In this document: piece after piece, positions 11,472 through 22,350 of the stretch
Layout: each line of letters starts with the position of its first letter
Numbering within the stretch: the first letter of the stretch is position 1
Source of the DNA: Heterostelium multicystogenum
Taxonomy: Eukaryota; Evosea; Eumycetozoa; Acytosteliales; Acytosteliaceae
Direction of reading: 5' to 3'
Length of the DNA: 62,226 nucleotides
NCBI GenBank assembly: GCA_003667245.1
Contig: RCNN01000149.1
Coordinates: 1 to 62,226, forward strand
Translations under genes and position numbers: made by a program
Notes under the pieces: generated by a model
Seen by the model: the letters and a program-made list of their open reading frames with translations, nothing else
The model's database searches: none
Told to the model about the DNA's origin: nothing

Positions 11472-13229
11472 ATGAATTTGAATAATAGCAGCAGTGTCAG
11501 CTCTATAATTACATTACAAGTTGGTACCTATTCAAACTTTATAGGTGCTCATTACTGGAATATACAGGTATGTTACAGGCATCGTGCAACACATCAAAAC
11601 CAACTTGACTTGCTTACTTACACTTTCATTGTTGGTTAGAATGATAACTACAACTACAGTATAAATAATAAGCTGGAGTTTGAAATAAATCCATCTCTGC
11701 TGTTTAGAGCTTCGAATAGCATTAGAGATGACCTGTCGGATCTCAAGTATACTCCTCGTGTGTTGGTTTTGACTATGCCGATAACTTTGGTGCAATGAAC
11801 AAAGAGGGTGTCGTATATAGACAACATAAGCAACATCATAATAGCAATGCTTCCAACCATGACAATATAGTAAGATACGAATCAAAGCCAATTGGATCAA
11901 CCCATCAAGATCGATGATCCAGATTGAAGATAACAGATTGTCAAACTTTGAATATTGGTCCGACTATCTACAAACTGATTTCACCTCCAACAATATAGTA
12001 TCACTCTCACAAGTCAATCAAAAATAACAATATCTCTGGTAAACTGTTTGGAGATGGTAAAGATCTAATGGAGTTCTCAAATGAAATTGTATGTTTATTA
12101 TTGTACATGCTAATCGTAAATCATTCTTGACTAATAAGTATTGCAATAGATGGACAAATATCAAGACAATTTAAGAAAAGATGATGGAGGAATGCGACTT
12201 TGATGCTTGGATTCCAGTGCTTTACTGATGTTGATGGTATATGGGGTGGTGTTTGCTCATCACTATATGATCATCTACAAGACGAGTATGGATCAAGACC
12301 GATTGTTACTTTTGCTACTACCCCTCACTCCCATGATGTGGACCACATTGCTTGAATCTGCTGTCGATGAGCGAGTTTATAACTCTGCGCACGCAATTGC
12401 CCATATTGCCCAGCAATCGTCCATCTACATTCCATTGTCAGCTCAAAGATGGCCAACACTCTCTCAGAAATACAATGCGCTTAGAATGGACAATCGATAC
12501 CAGACATCATCGATTATCGCAGCAACTGTAGACGCAACAACACTCTACTATCGCTCAAACTTCAACCTAGGAATCGCTGATTTTTGTAAACATATGACTC
12601 TTGGTGGTCGCAAAAACATCTGCTCACTTTCAACTAGCTATCCAGGGGATATCAATGCATTCCACTTTGACAAGACAATGGAGCATATTCAGCTGCAGCA
12701 AACTTCTCCATCCGAAAATGATGTGCCACTCTATGCAAGTCCGCTCATGAACTATCTTACTCCAAAAATTGCAGCCAAGCGGCAATACTTCGATACCCTT
12801 GAACGAGATAATTTCCGTCAGAGGAGACATCTTGCCCGGAGTTTGTGACTATGATAAAGTAAAGGAGCTGATAGAAATGAATATACATCTATCTAACAAA
12901 GATGGATGCTACTCCAATGTTTTTAAATAGAATGATATGTAACATAAGACAGCCATTCCATCCAGATAAACCAAACCACTACCCAGTGTACTCAATCAAC
13001 AGAAATAGCACCCAATCACCAACAACAACCATATTGAGTCATCTTCAGAATAGCAATGCAATCAATAAAGTATCTAACTCCACTTACCGCCAGTTTCAAG
13101 GATGTCATGGCCCACAAACGCATTCATCGTCCTAATCAAAGCTTTGACATTGACACAGACAGGGAGCAATTGGCCACTCTTGAATATCTCTATACCACAA
13201 TAGATGACTACTCTTCATCTAAGCCATAA
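11472..13229 (+). CDS. dml1: Misato/DML1 family protein (tubulin-like)
   Basis: Misato/DML1 proteins are divergent tubulin/FtsZ relatives needed for mitochondrial distribution and morphology. The start MNLNNSSSVSSIITLQVG is followed by TYSNFIGAHYWNIQ, the hallmark N-terminal Misato motif. After an intron (about 11567-11639) come FEINPSLLFRASNSIRDDL, YTPRVLV and DYADNFGAMNKEGVVYRQ. Then DGKDLMEFSNEI, a second intron (about 12088-12150), MDKYQDNLRKMMEECD, and FTDVDGIWGGVCSSLYDH with DEYGSRPIVTFATTP, matching the conserved middle of the family. The C-terminal part is the long ORF from about 12360 (VYNSAHAIAHIAQQSSIYI), ending near TDREQLATLEYLYTTIDDY at 13229. At least four frameshifts interrupt it. 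The upstream ATG at 11333 is not used in this model. Confidence 0.88.
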
Positions 13230-14118
13230 CTTACTCACGCGACCAGGATCAGGTCCATAAAGTCCGAAACACCAGTGTATATCAAATAACTCACCAAAAA
13301 GAAATAAATAACTGACTTCAACCATAACCATTTATAGAATATTGGAAAATCCAATGGCCAAACGTCTCCAAATAATTTCGGAACCCCACATCTTTTGGAG
13401 GCAGCCATCATTTTATGCATCATGATCATTCCATTTCATTAGATATTATTATTTTTATCAACCCATCCTTTTGATAAATTAATTGTTAAAATTGATTTGA
13501 TTGTATTGAATAGTTTACTATTCTGAGCAAAATCCTTGTCAACTCAAACTTTTTGACCCCCCAACATTTCTAGATCCTTAAAAATTTTCGACTACACACA
13601 AAACTAAATTAAAATAAGTACCATGTTTTCTTGATTTTTTTGATCTCCTAATTTGGGGGGCAATTCATACAAAACCCTCCATTTTTTTCTGTTAAATTTG
13701 GATTTTCAGACTTATTAATATTTTGAACTTTTACTGGTTTTTGTTTGTTTTTTTTAGTTGTTTTTGTTTTTGTTATTGATGTAGATTTGCAGTTAGAACT
13801 TACGATTAATTTAGAAATACAACAACAACAACAATAAAAGGACAACCAAACTAAACTTAGTTGATGCCATCCAATCTCATATTTCATTTATACATTGCGA
13901 TCTGAATAAATAAATTTTAAATAAAGTTATAACATTGTATTGTAACATTATATATATCAATCACAACTTGTTCTCAGATTCTTATACTTCTTCCTCTTCT
14001 TCTTCTTTCTCCTTTGGACATTTTACTTCATTGCTTTTCCTCCCCCTTTTATTTATTCTTCCTCCACTTCAATATTTCGAATTCATAGTTATTTGATATT
14101 AATATATCGATATATAAA
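13230..14118. other. Intergenic stretch, almost no coding signal
   Basis: AT-rich spacer with C, T and A homopolymers. The only coding-like piece is a plus-strand run of 32 codons from about 13335 to the TAG at 13441, directly after a TTTATAG acceptor-like site (NIGKSNGQTSPNNFG..). It could be a last exon of the Misato gene or a chance frame. The region from 13900 to 14118 is the 5' flank of the START-domain gene, with a pyrimidine-rich patch near 13980-14070. Confidence 0.4.
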
Positions 14119-16301
14119 TATCGATATGAACTTCAAAGAAGATGAAACATTTAAAATTCCTTCTCATTTGAGTAAGGAATTTATTGAAAAGGAAAAGATA
14201 AGACTCTGGACCGTTGCACTCCAGTCAAGACTGGAACTTTCGAATTTAATCACCAACACCAAATGGATATATGTTGGCGATTCAGGGTGGTATTAAATAT
14301 TGGAAACGAGAGAATCCACCAAATAATACAACCCATTCTTCAAAGTCAGAAATCATTGTAAACAAGTAAGTTGAAATCCTTTTATGTACTACACTGCTAT
14401 GAAAACTCTTGTAAAACTAACCCCTCAACCCGTATTCTTGTACCCAACTAACAACCAGGTCAACAAGCACAGTTATGAGTTTTATGTCTGATATAAAGCG
14501 ATTGCATCTTTGGAACAAATACTTTTCATCATGCACAAAGATTACAGATTTAATTGAAAACAAGAATGTATATCACGACTGTGTTTTGTTGCATGGAAGT
14601 CCCCATCTCTGGCTGCCAGGAAGAGATAGTTGTCTAGTTAAATACTCTGGTCCCCACCCACACTTGCCAAAGAGCTATGTCCGTGTGATTAAATCCGTTG
14701 ATACACCGCTGTGTCCAGAAATCCCAGAGTACATGCGTACCCAGCTCATCTCTGGATTCACAGTGGAAGAGATCAACCCTCATACCTCGAGAATCACCAA
14801 CGTAATTGTACACGATTTCAAAGTATGTGACCCACCCTCTCTTTGGGACACGTGGCTGGTACCCTACATTGTAAAGTGCGACACTTGGACAATCAACAAG
14901 ATGGAAAAACTCAGACACTTCCTCATGCTCGAACCAACATTCGATGGAGATGTACCCGTAAAAGCGACCTACAAAGAAGCAACAGAAACAAAAGCAAAAG
15001 AAAGAGAAAGCCGAACAACCATTCAAGAATCTAGTTTTTTGTCAATAACTTTGTTGACAAAGATAGCAGCGAAATTATTACAACAACATCTGTCATGTAC
15101 AGCGAGAATAGCAACAAAAGAAAGATGGAAGATCAGCAACCCAGCATCAAAACAGAACCAAATTTCAATCAACCTTCGCTCTTTTCTTTGAATCCAAAGA
15201 AGAAGTCAGAGGAAATACTAGATTTCCTCGAGCAACAACACGACCAATTCGAGCTAGTCTATGAAAAGAATGGCTTAATGCTCATGGGAATGGTTATCCC
15301 AGAGAATAGAATTAATTTCACAAATCTCCCAGTGGAGAAATCAAAATTTCAATCAAAACAATGGAAATAGTTACAACAACAACAACAGCAAGAAAAATAA
15401 CAATGTAAACAGTGTAAATAATTTATTAAACAACAACACTCCCAATGGAGTTGACATCGACCTGAAGAAATATCAAGATATACAAGACTATATCAATTCA
15501 CAATCACAACATAAAAATGATCTATGTTTATAAAGCGGTATGTATAAATTGGATGCTTATGAAACGATCAAACTCATTGACTAATTATTGCTTGCTCCTT
15601 TAGACCTTTATAACACAGTCTTCTCCTTCATCTATTCTATTTTCACTTTTGGATGGTGATAAGAGAAGAAACTGGGGACGACCCTTTGTGACCAATACCA
15701 ATGAACTATGGGAGAAAAACAACGTCGCTGCAATGGAGATCAAATCTCAGATGAATTACTTCACAAATGGAAAGAGCACCACCATTCCATTGGACTACTA
15801 TCTCCGTGTCAGCCAGAATATTCTAGAGAATCCAAATGCACCCTATTCCAAAATAAGATTTCCCGACAGATTAATCAACGAAGACAGCATTCTAGTGACT
15901 CTTGAAGAGAGAAGCAATGGCGATACTCTATTGATTCGTCAAGAGAATGTAACTAGTGGAGTACATACCGAACGTCACATTGAGATGGTATTCTTTTTTA
16001 ACTACAAGAATTGGGCATGGTCCAATGTAATTGTCGATAATCAGCCAATCGGCCCACGCCATCCTCGCCCAATCAGCTCCACAATGCTTCTCCAATGTCG
16101 AAATCACCAATTGTCAACTATAACTTCCTTGATAAGATGGCAATGAATGCAGCCATATTCTTTAAGGAAAGTATTGAGGAGGAACACTGGAGAATTCAAC
16201 AGGCTTCTCTAGCACCAACCAACAAGCCACACATCAACTTTTACCAATATCAAAATAATGACTACATCTGTGGTGGTGGTGGTGGCCACCACTCTAATTG
16301 A
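14119..16301 (+). CDS. START-domain lipid-binding protein
   Basis: START domains bind a single lipid or sterol in a hydrophobic pocket. Exon 1 begins MNFKEDETFKIPSHLSKEF and ends SKSEIIVNK before a GTAAGT intron (about 14366-14458). The next exon has the typical START run: DIKRLHLWNKYFSSCTKI, LIENKNVYHDCVLLH, YVRVIKSVDTPLCPE, SGFTVEEINPHTSRITNV, IVHDFKVCDPPSLWD and MEKLRHFLM, about 14475-14960. A basic linker (TKAKERES), an Asn-rich tract and a second intron (about 15538-15600) follow. A second globular block (15640-16150: TIPLDYYLRVSQNILEN; RFPDRLINEDSILVTLEER; HIEMVFFFNYKNWAWSN) is of a type I do not recognise. Coding may continue into the piece at 16478-16637. Frameshifts occur near 14265, 15040 and 16085. 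Confidence 0.68.
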
Positions 16302-16477
16302 AGAATTCGAATCCAAAACAACTAAAACATAACAAAACAAAACAGACCAGAACAAACCAAACAATCGACGATGAATAAATTTCTACTTGGAATTGAAAAC
16401 CAAGTTTTTGTGTACTATCTATCCATCATCAATCAACTAATTCTCCCTTCGTCCCTTTCAATTCTCAATCTAAATTG

Positions 16478-16637
16478 ATGTTTCCCCAAATCAACGACTA
16501 TAACCTATTTCAGCCTTATTTGAATTTCTTTTGGTGGTGACTTGATATTTGAGAATGAGGTGCTTCGAGGTTACACATCAACAGGACAACTTGAAAGCAG
16601 GAGAATTGTTGAGAAATTTGCCAAAAAACTAAATTAA
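16478..16637 (+). CDS. Short coding segment, probable 3' part of the START gene or a small gene
   Basis: MFPQINDYNLFQPYLNFF is followed, after a one-base shift near 16530, by GGDLIFENEVLRGYTSTG and RRIVEKFAKKLN with a TAA at 16635-16637. The composition is clearly protein-like and unlike the surrounding A/T spacer. It may be the true C-terminus of the START-domain gene, whose reading around 16301-16440 is unclear, or the last exon of a separate short gene. I do not recognise a family. Confidence 0.45.
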
Positions 16638-17444
16638 TTCAAGGAATATCAAATAATATATTTTTTAATCACTTTTTGGTTTGTTGTCAAATTTTTGCGG
16701 TGAAAGTGGAGTTTGATCGTTTCCATCCACTGAGCACCGTTATAAAAGCTTTTTTCAATCATACACTCAATAACAAATTTTTAAATTCAAAACAAAAAAA
16801 CTTGTGTTGTTTCATGACATTAGTGGTTTTATTTTTTTTTTTTTCAAATATTATTTTGTTGATTTTTCTCTTTTTTTAAAAATTTAAAAAAACTAAATTT
16901 TTTTATCCACAGTAACAGCCACAGTCCTGTTGTTCACTCACACAACAACCTTTTTTTTAAAAAATAGTTTGTTGTTTCTTGCAATATACAAAAATTTTAA
17001 AAAAAATAGTGATAAATCCCTAATATAATATAATACTAATAGTAGTAGCAACATAAAATAACAATAGAATATATATATTTATAATTTTGTAAAATCAAAC
17101 TATACAAAACATTCATAGATAGTGAGATAGATATAACTAAAACAAAAAACAAAAAAAAAACAAAATAATAAATATCAAATTTTTTAGTGAACATATTGTT
17201 CTTTAAATTATCATAATAATAATAATAATAATAATAAGAATAATAGATAGATAGATAGACTAACTATTTATACATAGATATTACATAAACTAAACTAAGA
17301 TCATCCTATCATAGTTCATTGCTCAGTTGGTGTTTATATTAAAATCATCTAATATATATATCATCAATTAAAACTATATTATTATTATTATTATTATTAT
17401 TAAATAGCTTAGCTGCTTATCATACAAACTGTCATTAGAGTATA
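16638..17444. promoter_or_regulatory. 5' flank of the poly-Q IPT gene
   Basis: Long A and T runs (16830-16890, 17140-17160), an ATA microsatellite at about 17215-17236, GATA repeats near 17245-17262 and an ATT run near 17380-17402. No coding frame is convincing. This is typical long promoter/leader sequence for a regulated dictyostelid gene. Confidence 0.4.
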
Positions 17445-19829
17445 ATGGCTCATAATAATGATAGTATGATGGGTGATCTCGGTGATCACTCAAACTTGTC
17501 AGACTTTTTCAAACTTTAGAATATCACAAACATTAGATCTCAACGGATTCGTCAATGCATTTGAAAACGGAAATTGTAACACATTTCAAGCATTCCAGCA
17601 ACAGCTTCAACAATCAAACTTGGCTGCATCTAATAATATATTCAATATAAATAACACTAACAACAATATACAACAATTCAACAACAATAATAATAATAAT
17701 AATACGTTTCAACAGTTTCAACAGCAACAACAACAACAACAACAACAACAGCAACAACAGATAAATCAACAGCAACAATATAATCAACCATTATCACCCA
17801 TTCATGTGCCATCATCTCCAATTCCATCTTCCCCAATGCAATCGCCTATGTTACATTCATCGACTTCACACCAACCACACCAGCAGCAATATCAGCAGCA
17901 ACATCAACAACAGCAACAGCAATTGCACTCGAGTTATAATAATATATTTGGTGGAGCAGATCTCCAAGCAGAGTTGAAGGAATTGTGCTTGTCACTACGG
18001 AATCTATCTTCAGAGTCAGTTCAACATTTGTTTTTCTTGTGTCGTGCATTGCAACCTCATGCCACTGAAGATTTGCGACTCCAGCTTATCACAAAGATGT
18101 TTAGCGACATTCCAAAGATGATTGATCAACTCAACTTTTCTAACTACGTAGCCTATGCAAACGAACCAAGCAATCATGCATTGAAGCTATTTCTCGACTT
18201 TAAAGAGCTCTCAAACATGTTGGTCATGTCAGCTATGTCCAGCTCTTCCAGTTGACCAACAACTTGATTCCACCTGGATCTCCTCAGTTCCAATTCTCGA
18301 TACTACAGCATATTCAGGAGTACTTTCAGCATATCAGCTAACAACACTTTGAGACAATTGAATGCTGAGACCGAATCACAACAAAAATACTCCTTTCCTA
18401 AACAACCAGCGTCTCCTCCAAGTGGATCCATCAATCCCAGTTGAAATCATTCACTTTATTGCTGCTATGATGTCACTCCCAATCAACGAGCTTCTTTCAT
18501 TCCACTCATGGTTCACTGTCCTCTCGAAAAAGATGTTGGCCGTCCTACTTGCTATTCTCCAGCTTGAATCCGCAACTGTCCTGGAGCTCAAACGTATTTT
18601 GGCAACTAGCTACCCACCAACTTTACACCAACCATTCGAATTCCAACACCATCAATATCTACAGCAGAAACAACAGCAACTTCAGAACCCATCTCAATTT
18701 AGCAATTCACCTCTGATCAATCCAACCACACCACAGAATCTTATTACAGATTTCAATATACCTTTGTTTCCACTCAACCTGTCAAATTCATTTGGTTCTA
18801 TCCAAGTGATCAACAACAAATGCATCAGTCTCCACAAATGCAGCCAAACAACTCATCTCAAAGTATTCCCAAATCACCCAGCACCGCCACCACTACCCAA
18901 CTCCACCAGCAATCACAACAACTTGTAAAGAATGAACCATCACTACTACTCAATACTTCTGAATCTTCAATTTTAGCATCCTCATCAACCACTGACGATT
19001 GGTAAGAAACAACAGATGTCCATGTGCCACATTGAAATCAACTTATTAATTCTCCTATTTTTCTTATTTTCTAAAAACTTAGTCCATTTTATCTAAAGAT
19101 TGCAAGACAACCTCCTTCGACCACCGTGTACCAAAGAATTCTAAAGCCATTCCCATCAGTCATGTTATGCGGACCAGGTGTTGAAACAGCAAATTTATCA
19201 AATTTTTTTGTCGAAGCATCTCTCCTGCGTAATGATAATCACTCTGAATTGGCTACCTGCCTTGATGGTAAACAAGATTTCAAGAATTTCCAATGGTGTC
19301 TTTGCTCCTTTCAAAAAACTCAAAATCCTTTCAACCACTCAACAGCAAAGAACACTTTTCCGACTCAAGTTTGTATTAAAGCGTTATATTGGAAGCGACT
19401 TCCAAACAATCTCAAAGGCATCAGTTCTGTCTGATCCAATTGAAGTTTTTTCACATACTATTTATTTAACTGATAAGCAAGATGGTAAGTTGAATGAGCT
19501 CATTCCACTCATTTTTAACACAGTATATTAACTTTTAACTTCCTATGTAGTACCATTACCACCAACCGTAACAGAAGTTATTCCAGCACAAGGTCCACCC
19601 AACACTAGAATGGTTGTTTTGGGATCCAATTTTGTAAAGACCGAAAGTCTTTGTGTTGCTTTTGGACCAATGCAATCAGCAGGACAATTCTATGAAAAAG
19701 GTACTATTATCTGTAATGCTCCAGAACGTGCTAGCTCCGTTAAGAGTGGTACCTCTGTTGTTGTCAAAAGTCAGCAATGATGGTGAACAATTCTCCTCCG
19801 ACAATATAAACTTTACCTACACAAGATAA
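17445..19829 (+). CDS. Poly-Gln transcription-factor-like protein with C-terminal IPT/TIG domain
   Basis: Begins MAHNNDSMMGDLGDHSNL, with a frameshift at about 17510, then long Gln and Asn tracts (17690-17940). Two helical blocks follow: LQAELKELCLSLRNLSSE through LFFLCRALQPHATEDLRLQL, and VEIIHFIAAMMSLPINEL to AILQLESATVLELKRIL. After an intron (about 19004-19081) comes a conserved beta-rich block: PFYLKIARQPPSTTVYQRIL, FFVEASLLRNDNHSELATC, FKKLKILSTTQQQRTLFRL and SDPIEVFSHTIYLTD. A second intron (about 19483-19550) leads to an IPT domain, PPTVTEVIPAQGPPNTRMV with VLGSNFVKTESLCVAFG, ending NINFTYTR. The order (p53/Rel/STAT-like strands then IPT) fits a DNA-binding protein. There is no SH2 domain, so it is not a classical STAT. 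The exact family is inferred, not certain. Confidence 0.62.
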
Positions 19830-20400
19830 ATCAAAAATAAATTTAAAAAAATTGAAAAATAATTTAAAACCTAATCAAATGGTGCTTTGCTCTTAATCAC
19901 CCCTTGCAGAAAATAAGAACGTAGGTACCTTTCCATGAGCGCCAATGCCCGATTCCAAATAAACTATAGCAGATTTAAATTTAACCTCTAAATTTATTAA
20001 TTAATTTGAATCACTTCTGTCAGAATTTGTTCAACCACAAACAAAATGAAGTTTACTAAAAATAATCATTTTTTAGTGTGATCAACTGGAGGTCTGAAAA
20101 TGATCATTTCCCCTAAAAATGAAGCTGAAGAAGTTTAACTTAAACTTCAGATTTGTAAATTGGGCATTGGAAAGTTTAAATTAAACTTCTTCAGATTCAT
20201 TTTTAATGGGGAATTTGATTTTTTTAAAAAGACATCCAGATTTAATTTAATTTGTATTTTTTTATATTAAACAACTTTAAATTGTTATAATTTAATATAA
20301 ATTCAAATGATCATCATCATTTTGATCATTAATTAATATTCTCATTGATCAATATATATATATATATATACTATAACTATTCATTATCAACTGTAACAAA
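19830..20400. other. Spacer and 5' flank of the MetE-like gene
   Basis: Non-coding. Besides the inverted repeat at 20110-20211 it holds several TGATCA-centred palindromes (about 20078, 20100 and 20330) and a TA dinucleotide run at 20351-20370 just before the start codon. No open frame of note. Confidence 0.45.
20110..20211. repeat. Inverted repeat with about 30-bp arms
   Basis: The left arm at 20110-20138 (CCCCTAAAAATGAAG..) and right arm at 20181-20211 (..TTCATTTTTAATGGGG) are complementary over about 28 of 31 positions, around a 42-base spacer. The inner left sequence GAAGTTTAA-C-TTAAACTTC (about 20128-20148) is itself a palindrome, so the left half can fold alone. The repeat lies 190 bp upstream of the MetE-like start and may be a small MITE-like element or a transcribed hairpin. 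Confidence 0.6.
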
Positions 20401-21472
20401 ATGATGGAAAATACAATTCCAACTGAACCCATTGGTTCTCTACCACGCCCATCATCTTTGACTACCATGATGTCTGACCATGCCAATGGAAAAATTTCCA
20501 CAGAAATTTTAAATTCTGAAATCAATAAATCTATTAAAATGGTCGTTGACAAACAAAAGGGAATTGGAGCAGAATTATTTGTTGATGGAGAGTATTGGAA
20601 ACCATCCTTTATAACCTATTGCATTGATGGTTCAAAACAAATCAAGTCAGGTGGTGTAACAATTCCATTCGAAGATGGTCATCAAAGACAACTTCCTGTT
20701 CTTACTGAAGGTCCCTTTAAATACACAAAATTTGTGGCTGACAATTTACATATTTTAAAATGTATAAGCTGTCCTGTGAAGCAAGCCGTCATCTCTCCAA
20801 GTGCAATGAGTTTACTCTATCCATCAGATGGAATTAGCGGTTATAGTCGAGATAATTTCCTTGAAGATATAATTAATAATTCAGAAACCGATATCCGAAG
20901 ATTATTAGATGCTGGTGTTAAGGTTGTTCAAATTGACTGCACAGAATTTCGTTTGGCAGTCAAGCTAGATCCATCAAAGAACCTTCTGAATAGTTTTATT
21001 GAATTGAATAACAGACTATTGGATAGATTCAATAGTGAAGAACTGATGAAAATTGGAATTCATGTTTGCCCAGGTGCTGATGAAGATAGTACCCACTCCC
21101 TTGATGTAGAATATGCTGATTTTGTTGAAAATCTCTTTCAACTCAGAGCTAAAAGATTTTACTTATCTTTTGCAACTGAACCAGATAAATCCAAAAACTC
21201 TTGAAGTTATCAGTAGATATACACCACCAGGTGTAATTCTTTTCTTTGGAGTCACCGATGTCAATTCATCAACCATTGAAAAACCAGAAGATGTTAGAGA
21301 TTTAGTTCTGAAAATCGCAGAATATTTGCCAATTGGAAGTTTTGGTACATGTGATGACTGTGGTTTTGCTCCATTTAATGATGACCAATCCACATCACTT
21401 GATATAGCACTAGCTAAAATGGAATCAAGAATTAAAGGTACTAAATTAGCTCAACAACAAATTTTGGGTTAA
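20401..21472 (+). CDS. MetE C-terminal-like (cobalamin-independent methionine synthase family) protein
   Basis: About 355 residues, the size of a stand-alone MetE catalytic barrel, whereas full MetE is about 750. N-terminal TEPIGSLPRPSSL, LLDAGVKVVQIDCTEF, IGIHVCPGADEDS and, after the break, FGTCDDCGFAPF match the family. HVC and the later CDDCG supply the His and Cys ligands that hold the catalytic zinc in MetE. The family moves methyl groups to thiols such as homocysteine; the methyl donor cannot be told from this sequence. The reading frame is broken once, by an extra A in the five-A run at 21193-21197; without it PDKSKTLEVISRYTPPG reads through. The gene appears intronless. The palindrome at 21498 follows directly. 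Confidence 0.8.
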
Positions 21473-21497
21473 ATCTTCATCAACACGAAGTTTTCTT

Positions 21498-21519
21498 TTT
21501 CATCATTTAAATGATGAAA
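21498..21519. other. 22-bp perfect palindrome after the MetE-like gene
   Basis: TTTCATCATTTAAATGATGAAA is perfectly self-complementary and starts 26 bases after the stop codon. It could be a 3'-UTR hairpin or a dimeric protein site. Nothing in the sequence decides which. Confidence 0.5.
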
Positions 21520-21747
21520 CTAAAATAAAAACATCTATTGAAATTATTCGATCAACTAATGAGTTCTAAAGATGTGCTTATTTATTTCTTTTGATATTTT
21601 TTCATTTCAAATTGAAGTGAATTGTTTCATCTATGCCATGGTTGGTTTGAATTTCGACTACAATGTCAGTATTCCTGCTTCAAGGTCAAAATCTCATGAT
21701 TTATTTGTCTCCTAAGATTTTAGATTTCAGTTGCGAGTTGATTAATC

Positions 21748-21945
21748 TTATTCCTTCTCTTCTTCAGATTGATCAGACTCCAAAGTCTTTTTTATAAGTT
21801 CTTCCTTGATGTCTTTATTTTCCTTTGCATTTCTTTCTATTTGTGTCTGTAATTCCCACAATTCCCTTTAGTTTTATGAATTGCTATCCTTTGATTTATT
21901 ACCCATTAATATTTCACAATTACAATGTTCAAAGCTCCACACCAT
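21748..21945 (-). CDS. Small charged coiled-coil-like ORF
   Basis: On the minus strand MVWSFEHCNCEILMGNKSK leads, through a one-base shift near 21875, to LWELQTQIERNAKENKD and LESDQSEEEKE with TAA at 21748-21750, about 66 codons. The second half is a charged helix with heptad-like Leu/Ile spacing. It may be a small gene or the last exon of one whose 5' part lies near 22000-22150. I do not recognise it. Confidence 0.4.
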
Positions 21946-22350
21946 ATCTATTTAAGAAAATATTAGTATTAAACAGAGACCTGCAAATTATCAGTTGATT
22001 AAATTAAAAGTGTAACTTTGCTTGGAACTTTAACAATGCACCAACATTAATTGAATGGGCACACACTTTCATTCAACCCATCACAATAATAAAACTGCAG
22101 GATTTATTGATTGCAAAACAGAAAACATCAACTTTTCAAATAAAAAAAAATATAACCACATAATTTTCAGGTGATGTCCGATATAATCTATGCACATAAA
22201 TGCATCACTTTTTCCCTTTTTTATGTGAGTTTAGTTGCTTGTTTATTTCATTTTTTTCATCTTAAAACTTGTTTTTTAACTTAATTTATATTTATTTGTA
22301 TTATTATTATTTTTGTTATTATTTGTATCACACTTAGCACACACAACACT
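21946..22350. other. Spacer / 5' flank of the RhoGEF gene
   Basis: AT-rich, with A and T runs and an ATT run near 22300. Nothing recognisable apart from a possible upstream exon for the small minus-strand ORF. Confidence 0.35.

Noticed and set aside
14634..15026. 130-codon minus-strand ORF MNGCSAFSFFCFCFCC
   Set aside because: Antisense to the START domain, which has a recognisable family pattern on the plus strand.
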